Notes: generated by a model not told the origin, from the letters alone. DNA of 64,000 nt from Daphnia carinata (GCF_022539665.2 NC_081331.1:7781534-7845533); one strand, 5' to 3'. Positions 23,425-35,096 are shown, numbered from the stretch's first letter. Numbers and translations are program-made.

Positions 23425-23890
23425 AGCCCCTTCTTGCCCATTTTGTTCAAATAGACTAGAATCCTATACCTGAAACCTCCTATACCTTTAACTAAAAACC
23501 TTTATTGACTGATCTACTTTTAAATTTTCTAATGAATATAGCAAGTAATGAGGACATGCCTCGACACGCCTGCTATAAATAGAAACATTAACAGTTTGTC
23601 AGAAGCCGCCTAAAACGTTCTGAACTGGCCGGCACTAAAAGTGCATTTATTTCAGTTCGATGAGAATTGCCCGAAACGGTATGACCAAGTAATTGACTAG
23701 CAATTTATAAGCTCCTTTACCTTCTGATCTATTTCGTTCAACTAGCTACTTGTGGTGTTTTAATACACGATTATTCCATTAAAATACGTATTGCCTTACG
23801 CCAACTTATACACGGTATTGTAAGTAACAGCGCCGCATTTAATCTTATGTTTCCGCATTGGAGGCAACATGACAATATCGTGCCCTTTAC
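23425..23890 (+). repeat. LTR plus leader of a Ty3/gypsy-like element, copy B
   Basis: Matches copy A (10186-11090) with about 410 bp missing at 23675-23690, including the canonical TATA/initiator pair. Primer-binding candidate at 23859-23874 and a gag-like ATG at 23924. Both copies are followed by the same leader (GTGCCCT...GGTAGCA), so each is a 5' LTR rather than a pair from one element. Confidence 0.6.
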
Positions 23891-23923
23891 ATCTGGTGGT
23901 AGCAGTTTTTGAACTCACTTACA

Positions 23924-24073
23924 ATGTCGCGGTATACTAGTGCTAAGCCTAAGACAAAACGTATCATTTTCCGAAAAGGTAGTAAATTTAATGACGATTT
24001 TTCCATGAAAATTTTTAATGTTCCAACTTCCACAACTGAACTGACTCTACTTACTAGCCTAACACTCATATGA
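23924..24073 (+). pseudogene. Start of gag of the copy-B gypsy element, interrupted
   Basis: A 49-codon frame, basic at its N-terminus, begins 50 bp after the primer-binding candidate. It ends 20 bp before the left end of a DNA transposon at 24093. Coding remnants on the far side (from 28505) keep the plus orientation and lead into protease and RT relics, so this is read as gag. No gag motif is visible in so short a piece. Confidence 0.4.
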
Positions 24074-24482
24074 CTTTCGATCCTTCACCTTTCCCAGGCA
24101 ACAAAAAATTCTCCAGCAACATTGCGCCAAAGTCCTGCTGATGTCGTATTGTAATACTGCCTGAATGTTTTTTAATAATGTGGCAATGTTGTTTTGCACC
24201 CACTTTTATGTTGCACTTCAATATTGCTTTTTCAATACTGAAGCAATATTGTTGTGCAACATTGAATGCTTGTATTGTAAATAGCCACACTATATTGATT
24301 TTTCTCAAATTGTATTTGCATATTATTAAACTAATGAATTAACTATAGTAGTTGAATTTATAATAAATTAATCAATATGAAGACGAACTGATAGACAAAA
24401 CTTCTGTATTTACATATATAAACATATCTTGGTTACGAATGGACACGATGAAAGCTCAGTGTAAATTGACATATAAATAACA

Positions 24483-26605
24483 TTAATCAGGATCTGACTC
24501 TATTGCAAGCGTAATTTGTACTGCCTCTTCTTCCTCTTCATCTGATGTCGGTGACGCGGATTGTAATTTTTGGGGACTTCGCGAAATAGGGACTATAATT
24601 TTCTTTTGACGGATTGGCGCACGCACCAGAAAAAGGGATAGCTGTGTATCCATGTCGCTCGGACTGGTAAGTGGGTATCGCTTGAATACCGCATCTATAT
24701 AATTTCATAAAAGAAGCATGAGTAGCAGAAATAACTGAAAAAGTAAATAAATTACTTACCTTTTACACATTTGTAATTCTGGAGTGATCCATAAAAACTT
24801 TTTTGGGGCTCTCCTTATTTGCGTTGGTTTTTTGAGTACGTATTGGGTTGCTACTTCCTTTGTAAGCAGCTTGTTCATGATTCCGTAAGCCATTTTAGGA
24901 CCATCCACTCCACACGTACGATAGAGTTCCTCTGTCTGCATTTAGAAACATTCAAGAAGTAAATTATTTTTAATTTTATCCTAGAAATTTAAAAACACTT
25001 ACAATTTTTTTTAAAACTTTGTTTCTCAAATTCTGATTCAGTTTTTCAATATCTTGAATATTCTGAATTGGCAACACCAGATCATCAGCTTCGTCTTCGT
25101 CGTCTGCTATGTCAACATTCGTCTTTGTCAATGTTGACATTGTATTTTCAATTGCGTCTATTCGAGATTCAATTCTATATAGATAATAGATATAGATATA
25201 TATAATGTGATATATATATCTATATATATCTATATAGATATATAGATTCGATATCGAATCTCGCGTCGAAATTTTTCATGTGTTTTTCCAGCAGGTGTTT
25301 TATTTGCATCATGGTTAAGGTGAGGGCATGCCTATTGATAAGTTTGAAGCAAAATGTTAGCTAACAAGCAAACGTATTGCAATTTAGAAGACGTTACATA
25401 GTATAGGCAAAGGTAATAAATGGTGAAATTTTACAATTACATAACTTAACAAAACAAAGCAAATTTGGCTTACGTTTTTGTCCTTTCAGCAGTAATTATA
25501 AGAGGTGGCGAATTAGGAAGTTCCCCTGTTCCAGTGACATCTATGTTATCAACATTCATGAATGCCGATAAACTTTGGTCAACGTCTGCTGAAAGTAAAC
25601 TAAATGGTTTTAAAAAGGTATCTAACCCAAGGCTTATGTTTTTTACCGTCTTGCATACTATATAAAGTTGAAGATGAAGAGCTACGAAAACTTGAAAATG
25701 TTGGTGAGGAATGATGAGATGATGAAACGAAGTGGATGCAAAAATTTCTGCAATGTGTAAAAACATAGGTAATGTACGAAATGTATGTTGCATAATCTAT
25801 AAACAACTAATGAAATTATTGTAAAGTTCTTAGTTTAGGTGGACTGCACAAATATACTTACCTGCTCTGAAGGCTGGTGGAGGCAACTTGTTTATCGGGC
25901 CATTAATGGTGGAGCAACCCAAATTTTGCATCCTCGAATCTCCTGTTGAAGACAACAATAATTAATAGGTTTTGAAAAACATACCTAGCCGTAACTCTAA
26001 ATTATTAAAATATTACCTTTATTTTCAGGTTATTGAAATGTAACTTGAAAATGAAATAAAAATTTCCGTACCTGTTGTTTCCCTCGATGTTTTCAGAAGC
26101 TTATTCTTCGGCATAGCTGATGTGTCATCATCATAGTTGTTGAAGTACTTCGGGTTGGCTGTTCTTTTCCGTGGATTTTCCATTTCACTCTCCACCAAAA
26201 AATCGCGATTGGTGGCTCGAAGGGATCTTCTAATCGCTTGTTCAAAATGGTCTGAAAATAAATTATGCAAGGCATTTAAAACCAAACATTGAAAGTGTAT
26301 TGTAATCATATATAACAAAATACATTATGATAGTAAGAGAAGTATTTAAATTAATGCTTAGCAATGGTAATCTTACTTGTAGTAGAAACTACTCTACATT
26401 GGTAGTTTATCAAGCCAGCACTCGGATTTTTCAGTTTTCGGACAAGATTTTTTAGTTTTTCTTGCTCGGATGCCGATGCACTCCACAAACACGTTATTTT
26501 AACCGGATCAATCCAGAATGTAGGAACAATTGGGAATATTTCACAATTTCGAAAATTGGCGTGTTTGATTCGCACCACACTGAATTTCGAAGGTGAGAAA
26601 GCCAT
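24483..26605 (-). CDS. DUF4806-like transposon-borne protein, multi-exon
   Basis: About eight short exons on the minus strand. Clear ones are 26605 to about 26377 (N-terminal block with FPIVPTFWIDP and TCLWSASASEQEK), 26251-26072, 25942-25862, part of 25470-25610, a segment ending near 25010 (PIQNIQDIEKLNQNL), 24936-24760 (GVDGPKMAYGIMNKLLTKEV) and 24700-24483 with an acidic end. The N-terminal Cys-Trp block plus the C-terminal 'I-x-KLLT-E-x-A' helix pair is how DUF4806 proteins of transposons look. Function unknown, probably an accessory protein. An AT-rich microsatellite at 25180-25250 lies inside the expected coiled-coil exon and may break it. Confidence 0.45.
25178..25252. repeat. TATATC/AGATAT microsatellite
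   Basis: Imperfect array of GATATA and TATATC words, itself partly palindromic, between two coding-like segments of the minus-strand gene. Flanking residues on both sides read as one coiled-coil-like segment, so the array seems to have expanded within an exon. Confidence 0.65.
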
Positions 26606-27226
26606 TTAAAATGGAACTACGTTCACCACGGAAAAATAATACCAACTGAGATGAATATAACAATGCGGTATTCGAATGGGGTATAAACGATGAGCTCATC
26701 TGGCCAATGCCGCGGGTGAGTGGCTTAACGGTTTGTATAAGAATTTTTGAAATGTTACCCCCGGCCAGTCAGCGCTGCAGAGCGATAGCTTTTTGTTGTT
26801 TCTAGGAAAAATTAGGGAGGAAATTGGCTCAAGGTTAGCGCCGGGAATATACGAAAAAGACATTTTATCAGCAAATCTACAGACAGATACTAGAAGAGTT
26901 CATATGAACTAGCATTACTTTATAGTTTCTAAACGTCCATATCTAAGGCACGCATTACAGTGAACATTTGTTAGCTATACCAAAACTTTGTGTGAAGTGC
27001 TAATTGTGGAGAGCGAGACCGACACATAGTAAGTTAGATTAGTTTTGTTACGGACATCCTAGCTGATATTAAATTGTGCTCAGAATTCATGATGCAGAAT
27101 TAAAGATCATTATGGTCAATGGATTTATTGCATATTGCTACCGGTTTTTAGTGTCCAATCATTAATTATTTCTAAATGTAAAAGGTAAACAAGTGACCGG
27201 TAGTAAATTTTGAAAGCTGAATTGAA

Positions 27227-28099
27227 ATGACTTCGAGGTGGACTGCGCGTCACAAGGCATTGAAAGCAGCAAAGGAGCTCTATGCATCTATTTTGCAGCC
27301 CTATTCACGCGGTGCACCGGAGGATTCTTCAACTGCCGCAACAGAGGATGAAAATATGTCAGCACCTACAAGTAGTAAGAGAGCGAAACCTATGCTATCT
27401 TCATTGTCAGGAAGTGACTTCATAGAACCCGCCAGCGAAAATGTAAATAATAGATCCAAATTTTATGACAAGTCCACGTCTTGCGATGTTGTTGACAATC
27501 AAGTTCCTGATGATGTCCATGTCAATGACGGTTTAGCTTTAAATTGGTAGCGCAATTATAGCGTTCACCCAGACAGATCCCCGTCAGATATTTTTTTCAG
27601 CTCAAGCTCTGAGATTTTTAAGAATAGCTCTTCCGAGGAGTCTCACGATGTCGAATATGTAGAAGAACGAGGACGTCGCCTTTCTGAAATAGATTACGTC
27701 GATGACATCGGAGCAAGGTCTAATGATTATAACTATCATTCAAGTGGTAAACATCTGGAAATAGGCACTCTTGATGTGTCGAAAAAAGCAGAAAGATTTT
27801 GCATTACAAGTGATGGCCTAGCGTTTGAGATATTATCGGTATCGGAAAGGTATGTTTTAGCATCTCAGCTGCAATTTTGCGTATGTCGTCGAGGAAACAA
27901 GATCAAAGTTTTCAATACACCAGTAAAGGCTTCCCAAATAAATATTTTCTTAACAGAAGGAATATCTCCATCTCGTCGTTTCCCAATTGAAAAATTTGAT
28001 AAATGTGTTAAGTGTGTCGTGTTTCCATATAATAAGCGACAAAATGTTGTTTATCCTCTTTTGCATAAGCCGTTAATGAATGTATTCCCACACAGGTGA
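27227..28099 (+). pseudogene. Second ORF of the two-gene transposon, one in-frame stop
   Basis: A single frame stays open for 290 codons from ATG 27227 to TGA 28097-28099 except for one TAG at 27548-27550. The product begins with a basic helix-like segment (TSRWTARHKALKAAKELY), continues through a long Ser/Asp/Glu-rich region, and ends with a Cys-containing folded-looking part (LQFCVCRRGNKIKVF, FDKCVKCVVFPYNKR). The architecture resembles the N-terminal region of large transposases, but no DDE core follows before the element's end. The stop may be a point mutation; readthrough cannot be excluded. Confidence 0.45.
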
Positions 28100-28504
28100 A
28101 CCAATGTTTGCTTTTCTGCGCATCTTAAAACCTATGGATATGTCATGCTAATATACTGTCTGTACTTTAAAACGTGTGTTCAAACAAATTTTTATCAGAA
28201 TCACATTTTAAGATCATTTTTGGTCACCATGAAATAATTCTTTGTATCACATATCCAAATTTGCATGTTGATTAAGGTGATGAAGTTTTTTTATTAATAT
28301 TTCAACGGAAACCATCAAACAATGCTTAGAATGCAATATCCCGTTAACATTGCAAAAGCAATGTACATGAAATAGTAACTTACTATGGCTTATTCAATCC
28401 TTCGATTCAAACACTCACCCAATATCGCCTGAAGGTTACGCAAAAAATACAAAATAAAAAACAACCCTCCGGCAACATCGCTGCACTATTTTTTGCTACC
28501 TGGG

Positions 28505-31130
28505 TTCTGTCCTGCACTCAATTACGTACTTTGAATCAAGTAGATAACCCCGAGGGTATTTTACGATCCAAGCGGATACGCGTCCAAGAAACGGATAGGG
28601 CAATCCTGTCATTTGTAGATAAAAATTGCTAAGTTCTTTACACTAACAAAATCGACGAAACAGTCCAGTTTATCAATAAGTTGCGAAATTCCCCACAAAG
28701 AGTAGCCTATACTAAAACAGAAGCCATAGCTACCGAACTAAGCCCTATTGTCTCGGTAACACAGACTGCCCTTACCCATGAATAACGTAGCTTAAGCGAA
28801 ACGCCAAAAATCGGTCTAGTAATTTAGGAAGCAGACCAAACACAAAGCAACGTCTCGATAACTAATTAGGTTCTCGAAGAAGCCATCACCGACCGACTGT
28901 TCAAGAAAATCACCGTAGAAAACAACGTAACCATCATACCCAACCACAATTTAGTAGGCAATCACACCACAGAACAAACGAACACAACAATCAGTGGAAG
29001 CCTAACAAGAAATTAAATTCCTAGCACTCTACATCCTTCTCCACCCGCTTCCGATTCATTCTTCGAGTTAGACGATCGCCTCTCAGGGCATTTTCACATT
29101 GCACCACCAAATAACAGCACGTCACCGGCAAATATTCAATCACGCACGTTCAACTCCACAGAAGCCATTAAAAATCCTATACCTTTTATATATATTCCCT
29201 AGAAACGAAACCAACGCATGGGAAAGTGGACAATTACGATAAGGTTCGTGACGTTGTACAAATAATACGCCCACCTACTCCGGCAGAAATTAAAATGTAT
29301 ACGCCCGGCATATCTGCAAGCCAGTGCAATAATTATCTATGAAACAACGGCACTAGAGAAAATCCCGTCCGAACAACAAATCTACTCCCTTCGACGGGCT
29401 TTTCAGCGTGCATACCTAGAGACTTGCGACCAACCACCTAGACCATTCCCACTTTCCACTTTCCCCGCACTTTTCCGACTTTTTACGCAAACTAGCTGAA
29501 CTCGTACGGAAGACGAAGCTTGCGAAAGTCCAGCAAACCGCACAGCAGGAAGTGAGGGATTTGACAGCCCTTTTGTGTGCATTTGTGATCGCTGCCATAA
29601 GCGAGATCAAATCAACCTATTTCATCAGAATACCGGGCCAATTCGTGCAAACAGCGCAGACATAGTCTAAAGGGGTTCGGAAGCAAGCAAATCCCAAGCA
29701 TGCGATACGCCAGGGAACCCATTCTCTTATACAGCCACTCGAAACCCTTGCAACGACAGTGGACGCAAAGAATCGGATAGCAATCAGGGTATTCTGTACC
29801 CAAATCAGCCAATTGATCAAACCCCTGTTATTTTATATCAAATCCGCGTTACAGTTCTCTCGTCGCCTTTGAAGGCCAAAATTCAATTTCTCATAACCCA
29901 AACCCTAACGGACCAGATTATTATCTTCCACAAGAAATAACAAGTCCTTACACTCCCGGGATTGATCCCAACCGAGCTCAGCCTCTAATCCAAGTCGACA
30001 CATACAATTCGTATCTGAGGGGAGCGGGCTATCAGGCAACCAAAAGAAATACCAACGCCTGGGGATATTATTGGAATAAAAGGAATACTGGGTTAATTGG
30101 TAACACTGTTTAATGTTAGATATACACTTATGTAATATACAAAGTAATGTATAAAGGACATATGACTGTAGGAGAAGCGAGTGTGATAGATTGAAACCAG
30201 CAGATGATGAAACTGGCTTCATAAATGTGGCAGACCGATTACACAATACAAGCCATTCGTACTTCCTACAGCTAAGGTCCAGTAGCTAGTGCACCTATGT
30301 GTAGCAAATAGAGTATATTAGGTTTGGTAATAGATATCACAGCAATTACCCACAATTACCTCACCCACCAAAAAAATCAAAGACCAAGAGCATTTATTCA
30401 AGGAAAAATGGGTCCACAGTCTCAATATCAAGAACAATCATGGTTTCGAAGACATCGATTTTTGCCAAAGCCAGTTCAACGAAATACAACGGGAATCAAA
30501 AGACAATATTTTAAATTACGCCTATAGACAAAACACTTTCTCTAAGCGCGCTTAGCCTTCCAATTACCAAGATACGCCAGAAGAACAAATCACTAAACTA
30601 AGACTACGTCAGGAAAATATTTTGCAAGGACTCGAACCTGAACTACAAAACATTGTAAAACACAAAATGGTGTCCAGCTTCGAAGAATTGTGTCTATCAC
30701 ACAAAAGTACACAAAGCACGTCCAGTCGGACGCAATAGAAAAGGAGAAACGAATACTTATCAATGCAGTGACTGCAATTGAAAAGCAGAGTGACTGCATT
30801 AACTCAATCGCATCCTGCTTGAAAATTGCCACAACAGAGGCTACTCGACAAGAAACAGATACATCACCCGACTTGAACAACAACCATTCACAAACGCTTT
30901 CGGCAAAAGTGCCGAAAACATTTCGGATCAGCAACCTTTCCGATTAGACAGGTCGGCGCAAAATGACGTTGGGTGTTTCAATTGCAGTCTCAATAACCAT
31001 TGCATTGAATCTTCCTTTGGATTTCTAAAGCAGCAGACAACACCAGAAACGCCACCTACCTGTTACGTTTGCCAACAGTTAGCCATATATCGAAGTTTTG
31101 TCCCAATAAGAGAAACTTCATAAGGCCTAA
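28505..31130 (+). pseudogene. Decayed gag of the copy-B gypsy element
   Basis: Plus-strand coding remnants appear at 28560-28780, 30590-30720 (LRLRQENILQGLEPELQNIV, a gag-like helical block) and 30970-31060, where CFNCSLNNHC and CYVC form worn zinc knuckles. Many stops and shifts interrupt them. The middle (about 29000-30320) is not assignable and may include another insertion; the opposing frames at 29416-30246 have no motif. The piece precedes a protease/RT relic in the right order and strand. Confidence 0.45.
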
Positions 31131-31269
31131 CGAAATTAATGATTCTACGAATAAGAGAAATGAATAAGAGCTGATCGCAGAGTGGGGTTCACAGAGAATA
31201 GGCCAGTAAGCCCCGAAACTTTACGACCAGTCGCAAAAAATACAGCATTCAGTAAATCAGCAACCCCAC

Positions 31270-31819
31270 GACTTTCTGTGAAAATTCACGATACTCCGTT
31301 TAAAGCATTATCCGTTACAGGCGCAGCCTGTAGCCTGTACACATAGATCTTTGTAATCGAGTAACGTCTAAACATCAACTAAGTTGCTCTGGGTCTGACG
31401 TGTAATTATACAACGTGCACAATAGTACAATGCTCACGTTAGGGATGGTTTCCCTACCTGTTGTTTACGGGACCAATATAATAGACCAAGAATTTATCGT
31501 AATCAACAGTATATCTGAAGCCTGTATTTTGGGTTTAGACGCCGCAAACAAGCACGAGCTTATTTTAGATAGCCGCTCTAAAACTATATTTCTTGCCTGT
31601 GACAGACCGGAAGGTAATCGAGAAGATAAGCAGGAGAGTTTATTATCGAAGAGCCAAGAGCCGGCGGTTAAAGCAGCCATGACTTTAGTTAAAAGGGTTT
31701 TAATTGCCCCCAGATCTTCTGTTGTAGAGGCCACATTTCAGGAAAATGGTGATAACATGGACACTAACTCTCTCTTTTTATTTTCCCAGAGTATTGATTA
31801 CCTGAGAGAATATATATAG
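31270..31819 (+). pseudogene. Ty3/gypsy retropepsin relic
   Basis: The frame from 31415 encodes GMVSLPVVYGTNIIDQEFIV then ISEACILGLDAANKH, the second half of a gypsy-type aspartic protease (flap to the ILG-D-x-L motif). The catalytic end upstream, near 31300, reads ALSVTGAACSLYT with a Val in place of the expected Asp and then stops. It ends in an Ile/Tyr-rich segment at 31819. Not functional. Confidence 0.6.
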
Positions 31820-32049
31820 GGCAGTTTTGTAAATGCTTGAAACGAAAACGGAAAAGGTCAGGTCGGTGTGAAAAAAACTTATTAATTTATCTTATTAACT
31901 TCAACTTATTAATTAGGCACATACTCTACAGAGGGATAGTTTCCTGAGGGATAAGAATTCTCTAGTCAACTGATAGGCAGAGTTCATCAGGTCAGAGTCT
32001 GTTTCTCAAGCGAATTCTCCTGACAAAGAGTGCATATCCGAATCAGACG

Positions 32050-32590
32050 ACGACCCCCAATATAAAAAAGCCTTTAGCGGCACTTCTAAAGGAGGAATTA
32101 GAAAACAGATAAAAGAAATGTTGCCAGCGAACGTATTAAGGCATTGAACGTCCCCATGCTTAACACCAGTCATTTTTTTAGTTAAGAAAGCAAGAGAAAT
32201 GTGTTTTTGCATCGAATATAGAAAATTAAATAATTTAACGAAAAAAGATTGTTATATACTTACTAGAATGGATAGCACTCTAGATAGACTGTACGGAAAA
32301 AAATTATTTACAACTTTGGATAGGGCCTCAGGCTGTTGGCAGATTGAGCTAGGGGAATCATCTAAAGAGAAAACTACCGTTATCGTAGAAAACAATCTTT
32401 ACGAATTCATTAAAAAACCTTTTGGATTATGTAATGCACCTTTCAGCGGCTAATGAAGCATATACTTAGAAATGTTGCAGGACAGAAAGCTCTAGTTTAT
32501 TTATATGACGTAATAATTTTTTTTTCGATTCCTTCGAAAGCCATCTGAGTGACATTCGCGAATTCTTTTCCCTGATTAAAAACGCCGTAC
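32050..32590 (+). pseudogene. Ty3/gypsy reverse transcriptase relic
   Basis: Residues CIEYRKLNNLTKKDCY, LYGKKLFTTLDRASGCWQIE and KKPFGLCNAPF are the A, B-entry and C blocks of a gypsy RT. A one-base shift at about 32445 leads into FQRLMKHILRN and the active-site block, which reads VYLYDVIIF at 32495-32518 instead of YLDD. Replacement of the first catalytic Asp, plus the shift, means the enzyme is dead. Confidence 0.8.
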
Positions 32591-32619
32591 TAAAATGATA
32601 ACTAAAGAAATGTCAAATT

Positions 32620-33700
32620 ATGAAGCAATCAGTAAATAACCTTGTTCATATAATTTCTATAGATGGTATCGGTCCTGATCTAGATTTAGGGAGCAAAATC
32701 GCTAATTATAAAGTTCCAACCTCAGTAGAAAAAGTGCAATCGTTTTTAGTCTTAGTTGGGTATTTAATTGAAAACTTCGGAGCTGTTGCCCAACCACTAG
32801 CCGCAAAAGCCCATAAAAATGCATTAAACAAGCCCATCGTTTGGATTGATAACGATCAACAAGCTTTTAAAAAACTCCGTACATGTTTAATCACTCCCTC
32901 TCTATTTGCATATCCTAACTTTGGTCTAAAACTTTTATTGTTCACCTACTCCTGTTATTACGGCTCTGTTCTTTCACAGTGCAATGAGTCAATAGTTGCT
33001 TTCAATCGCACTTGGTGGTAGCCTATGCTACCCCTGAAGTGGGTGCGACGCGTAGTGTTCATACTGCGTCATCAACTGCTGAATGGGAGCCGCTCTAAGT
33101 GTGCTTAGAACTACGCCTCTGCGGCACGGAGCTAGGGATGGCGAGTGGTGTACAACCATCGCAACTTGACCTTGTCACGCTCCCGCTGCCTAAGCATGTT
33201 TCCCTTTGTCCCCCTAGCGTGCGCCACTGTTGTTCTATTAGTAGTATATAAACCCATGCGTTTTAATCATCAAGTCGTAGTTGCCTTTGCTATCTATTCT
33301 AGTGTACTTGTTCCGGGATAATAAACGACAATAAAACCTTACAACAGATACAGATATATGTAGAGAAGCCTACAGTACACGCGAGCCGGCAATTAAAACC
33401 GGCTGAACAAAAATACGCCACTGTAAAAAAGGAGGCATTAGCCGTTGTTTTCTCTATTAAGCATTTTCGGCACTATTTATTAGATAATCCATTAACGATG
33501 GTTAGCCATCACTGTCCCCTACAGTGGTTGGAGGAAAAGACGGAAAAATATGCCAATTTGGGCAAAGGAAATTTGTTTTTATCAAGTTACAAATGGTGTG
33601 CTTCGCCGATTAGAAACACCAACGGCAAAAAGAATATGAAATATATAAAATCCACAAGGGATACTCCCCCTAACCTTATGACAGTTAGTATTAAAACAAA
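32620..33700 (+). pseudogene. RT connection and RNase H relic, split by an insertion
   Basis: 32620-32985 encodes the connection (VEKVQSFLVLVGYLIENFGA, PIVWIDNDQQAFKKLR) and the first RNase H strand (LLLFTYSCYYGSVLSQ, catalytic Asp replaced by Ser). The domain resumes at about 33370 with ASRQLKPAEQKYATVKKEAL and HFRHYLL, then MVSHHCPLQWL where gypsy elements have SDH. About 370 bp of foreign DNA lies between. The relic ends near 33700 where an opposite-strand element starts. Confidence 0.7.
32995..33355 (+). repeat. Insertion in the RNase H relic, solo-LTR-like
   Basis: About 360 bp with no coding sense separate two adjoining RNase H blocks. It contains AGTATATAAACCC (33242-33254), about 30 bp further ATCAAGTCG as a possible initiator, and AATAAAACCTTACA (33330-33345) as a polyadenylation signal before the far end, the layout of an LTR. 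Exact ends and a target duplication could not be fixed. Confidence 0.4.
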
Positions 33701-33712
33701 TGCACTTCGAAC

Positions 33713-34905
33713 TTATTTCAGACCGAAAGGCATTTTTAAGTATTCGAAAAGGCCAAAAGGCGTAATGACTGCAGGCTTTTTAACGTCACTAGGTTCGACT
33801 GGGATATGGTGAAATGCGCGCGCTTGGTCCACTTTTGAAAAAATAGTTTTCCTATCGAGCTGGGCGTTGACATCTATGATATGCGGAATGGGAAACTTGT
33901 CGGGTACCGTGATCGCTTTAATGCGTGTTAATCTCCGCATGGCAACCAGGAGTCTCCGCTTGGTTTCTTCGCCATATGTAGCGGATATTTACTTAAAAGG
34001 ATGGCGTATTTGTTCGTAGGATCGATTGTGAAGAGAGAGAGGTGTGGACAGAGACCTCCCAGTATCAAGAAGACGTTTGTTTTAAGTACGGAGAAATCCA
34101 AAATGTTGTCGAAAAGTTGGCATCGATGATGGGACAGGAGACTTCAGCCAAAATTAAAATCCATTTAAAAGAGAGGCATAATTCTAGATTCGGTTCAATG
34201 AGTTGTTTTCGTAAGTGTTATTTCGCGACCCATTTGCGGCGAATAATATACGTTCCAATAAATTGAAGCGCGTTCTGGGTGGGATTACTGAAATGTCCGA
34301 TTCAGAGTCAACTAGATAGTTTTGGTCGATTAGTCTGGAATCAAGAGGCGGCTGGATCTAGGGGTGCCAACGCTAATCGCGTCTTGAGCTGGCTCTACTC
34401 GTTTTTTGGAATTCTGAAAGTACATGGCTCCAGATACTTACGGGCGTCTTTCCCATTCGCGGTGTGGTACCAGCACATGTCGCCATTTGGAGCGTGCGAT
34501 CTTGTCCTCGCCTGCCTCGAGTGGGAAGGGCCTTGGGATCGTGATCGCGAACGAGATGATTGTTGTAGTTTGCCAATGCAATGAACGAGAAATGAGCATA
34601 GATCCTCGATTTTTTTCATCGTCTCGTCTGGTTGTGATGTAAGAACCAGTGCTGCAACATAGGGCTGCGATGGCGCGTCGGATGCCTCCAAGATCTTATC
34701 TGACATCGTGGGTAGAGCGTCCAGGGTGCCGCTGTGCGCCGCTAAGATATTCTTTACTTGGAACGGCATGAGTTACATCAACAAGGACTGTTAAAGAAAG
34801 TCTGCAACAGAATGCCCGGCAAGTGCTGGCATTTTGCGTAACAATGTGGTTGGAAAGCGACCATCCACTTGCATCTTCGTCAACAACTTCTTAATCTTGC
34901 TGCTT
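33713..34905 (-). pseudogene. Second Ty3/gypsy element fragment: gag to RT, minus strand
   Basis: Read 3' to 5' on the plus strand. Gag starts near 34905 with a helical core (KMQVDGRFPTTLLRKMPALA), broken by stops at about 34780, and continues in 34769-34395 with MPFQVKNILAAHSG and the distinctive CWYHTANGKDARKYLEPC zinc motif. The RT follows in 33940-33713 (FPIPHIIDVNAQL, KTIFSKVDQARAFHHIPV, EYLKMPFGL). The protease segment between is too worn to identify. The fragment stops in the RT, where the plus-strand gypsy relic begins, so the two are joined tail to tail by a rearrangement. Confidence 0.7.
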
Positions 34906-35096
34906 TCGGAACTCAATGTGAACATAGTGAGATACATATAGTTTCATGAACTGCATACAATCAGGATCAAATACACGTGTATTCAATGTCAATATAGTGA
35001 GAAAATGAGTTTCATTAGCTACATTCAAAGAGGACCAAATATACATGTATTCAATTTGAATATAGTTATATAGAATGAGTTTCATGATCTACACTA
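34905..35096. repeat. 70-bp satellite, short array (about 2.7 copies)
   Basis: Units contain GTTTCATGAACTACATTCAA, GGATCAAATATACGTGTATT and CAATGTGAATATAGTG. The same unit forms a 13-copy array at 52199-53095. It ends about 30 bp before the copia insertion. Confidence 0.8.

Larger units (their letters stand above)
24093..28504. mobile_element. Two-gene DNA transposon with CCCAGG termini
   Basis: The left end reads CCCAGGCAACAAAAAATTCT and the inverted right end CCCAGGTAGCAAAAAATAGT, 15 of the first 17 bases equal. Internal CAACATTG/CAATATTG motifs crowd both subterminal regions (24105-24280, 28340-28480). The element holds two divergent genes, one on each strand, sharing the 620-bp space 26606-27226. 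It interrupts the gag of a gypsy element. Flanks (TTT left, TTC right) give no certain target duplication. Two divergent ORFs, one with DUF4806-like sequence, recall arthropod CACTA/EnSpm-type elements, but the termini are not CACTA and I do not assign the superfamily. Confidence 0.6.

Noticed and set aside
10186-23890. The two LTR copies as the pair of one 13-kb element
   Set aside because: Both copies are followed by a primer-binding candidate and the same leader, so both are 5' LTRs; the 410-bp length difference also argues against a pair.
30690-30947. 85-codon plus frame as an independent gene
   Set aside because: It lies within the gag relic between recognisable gag blocks and is a shifted-frame remnant.
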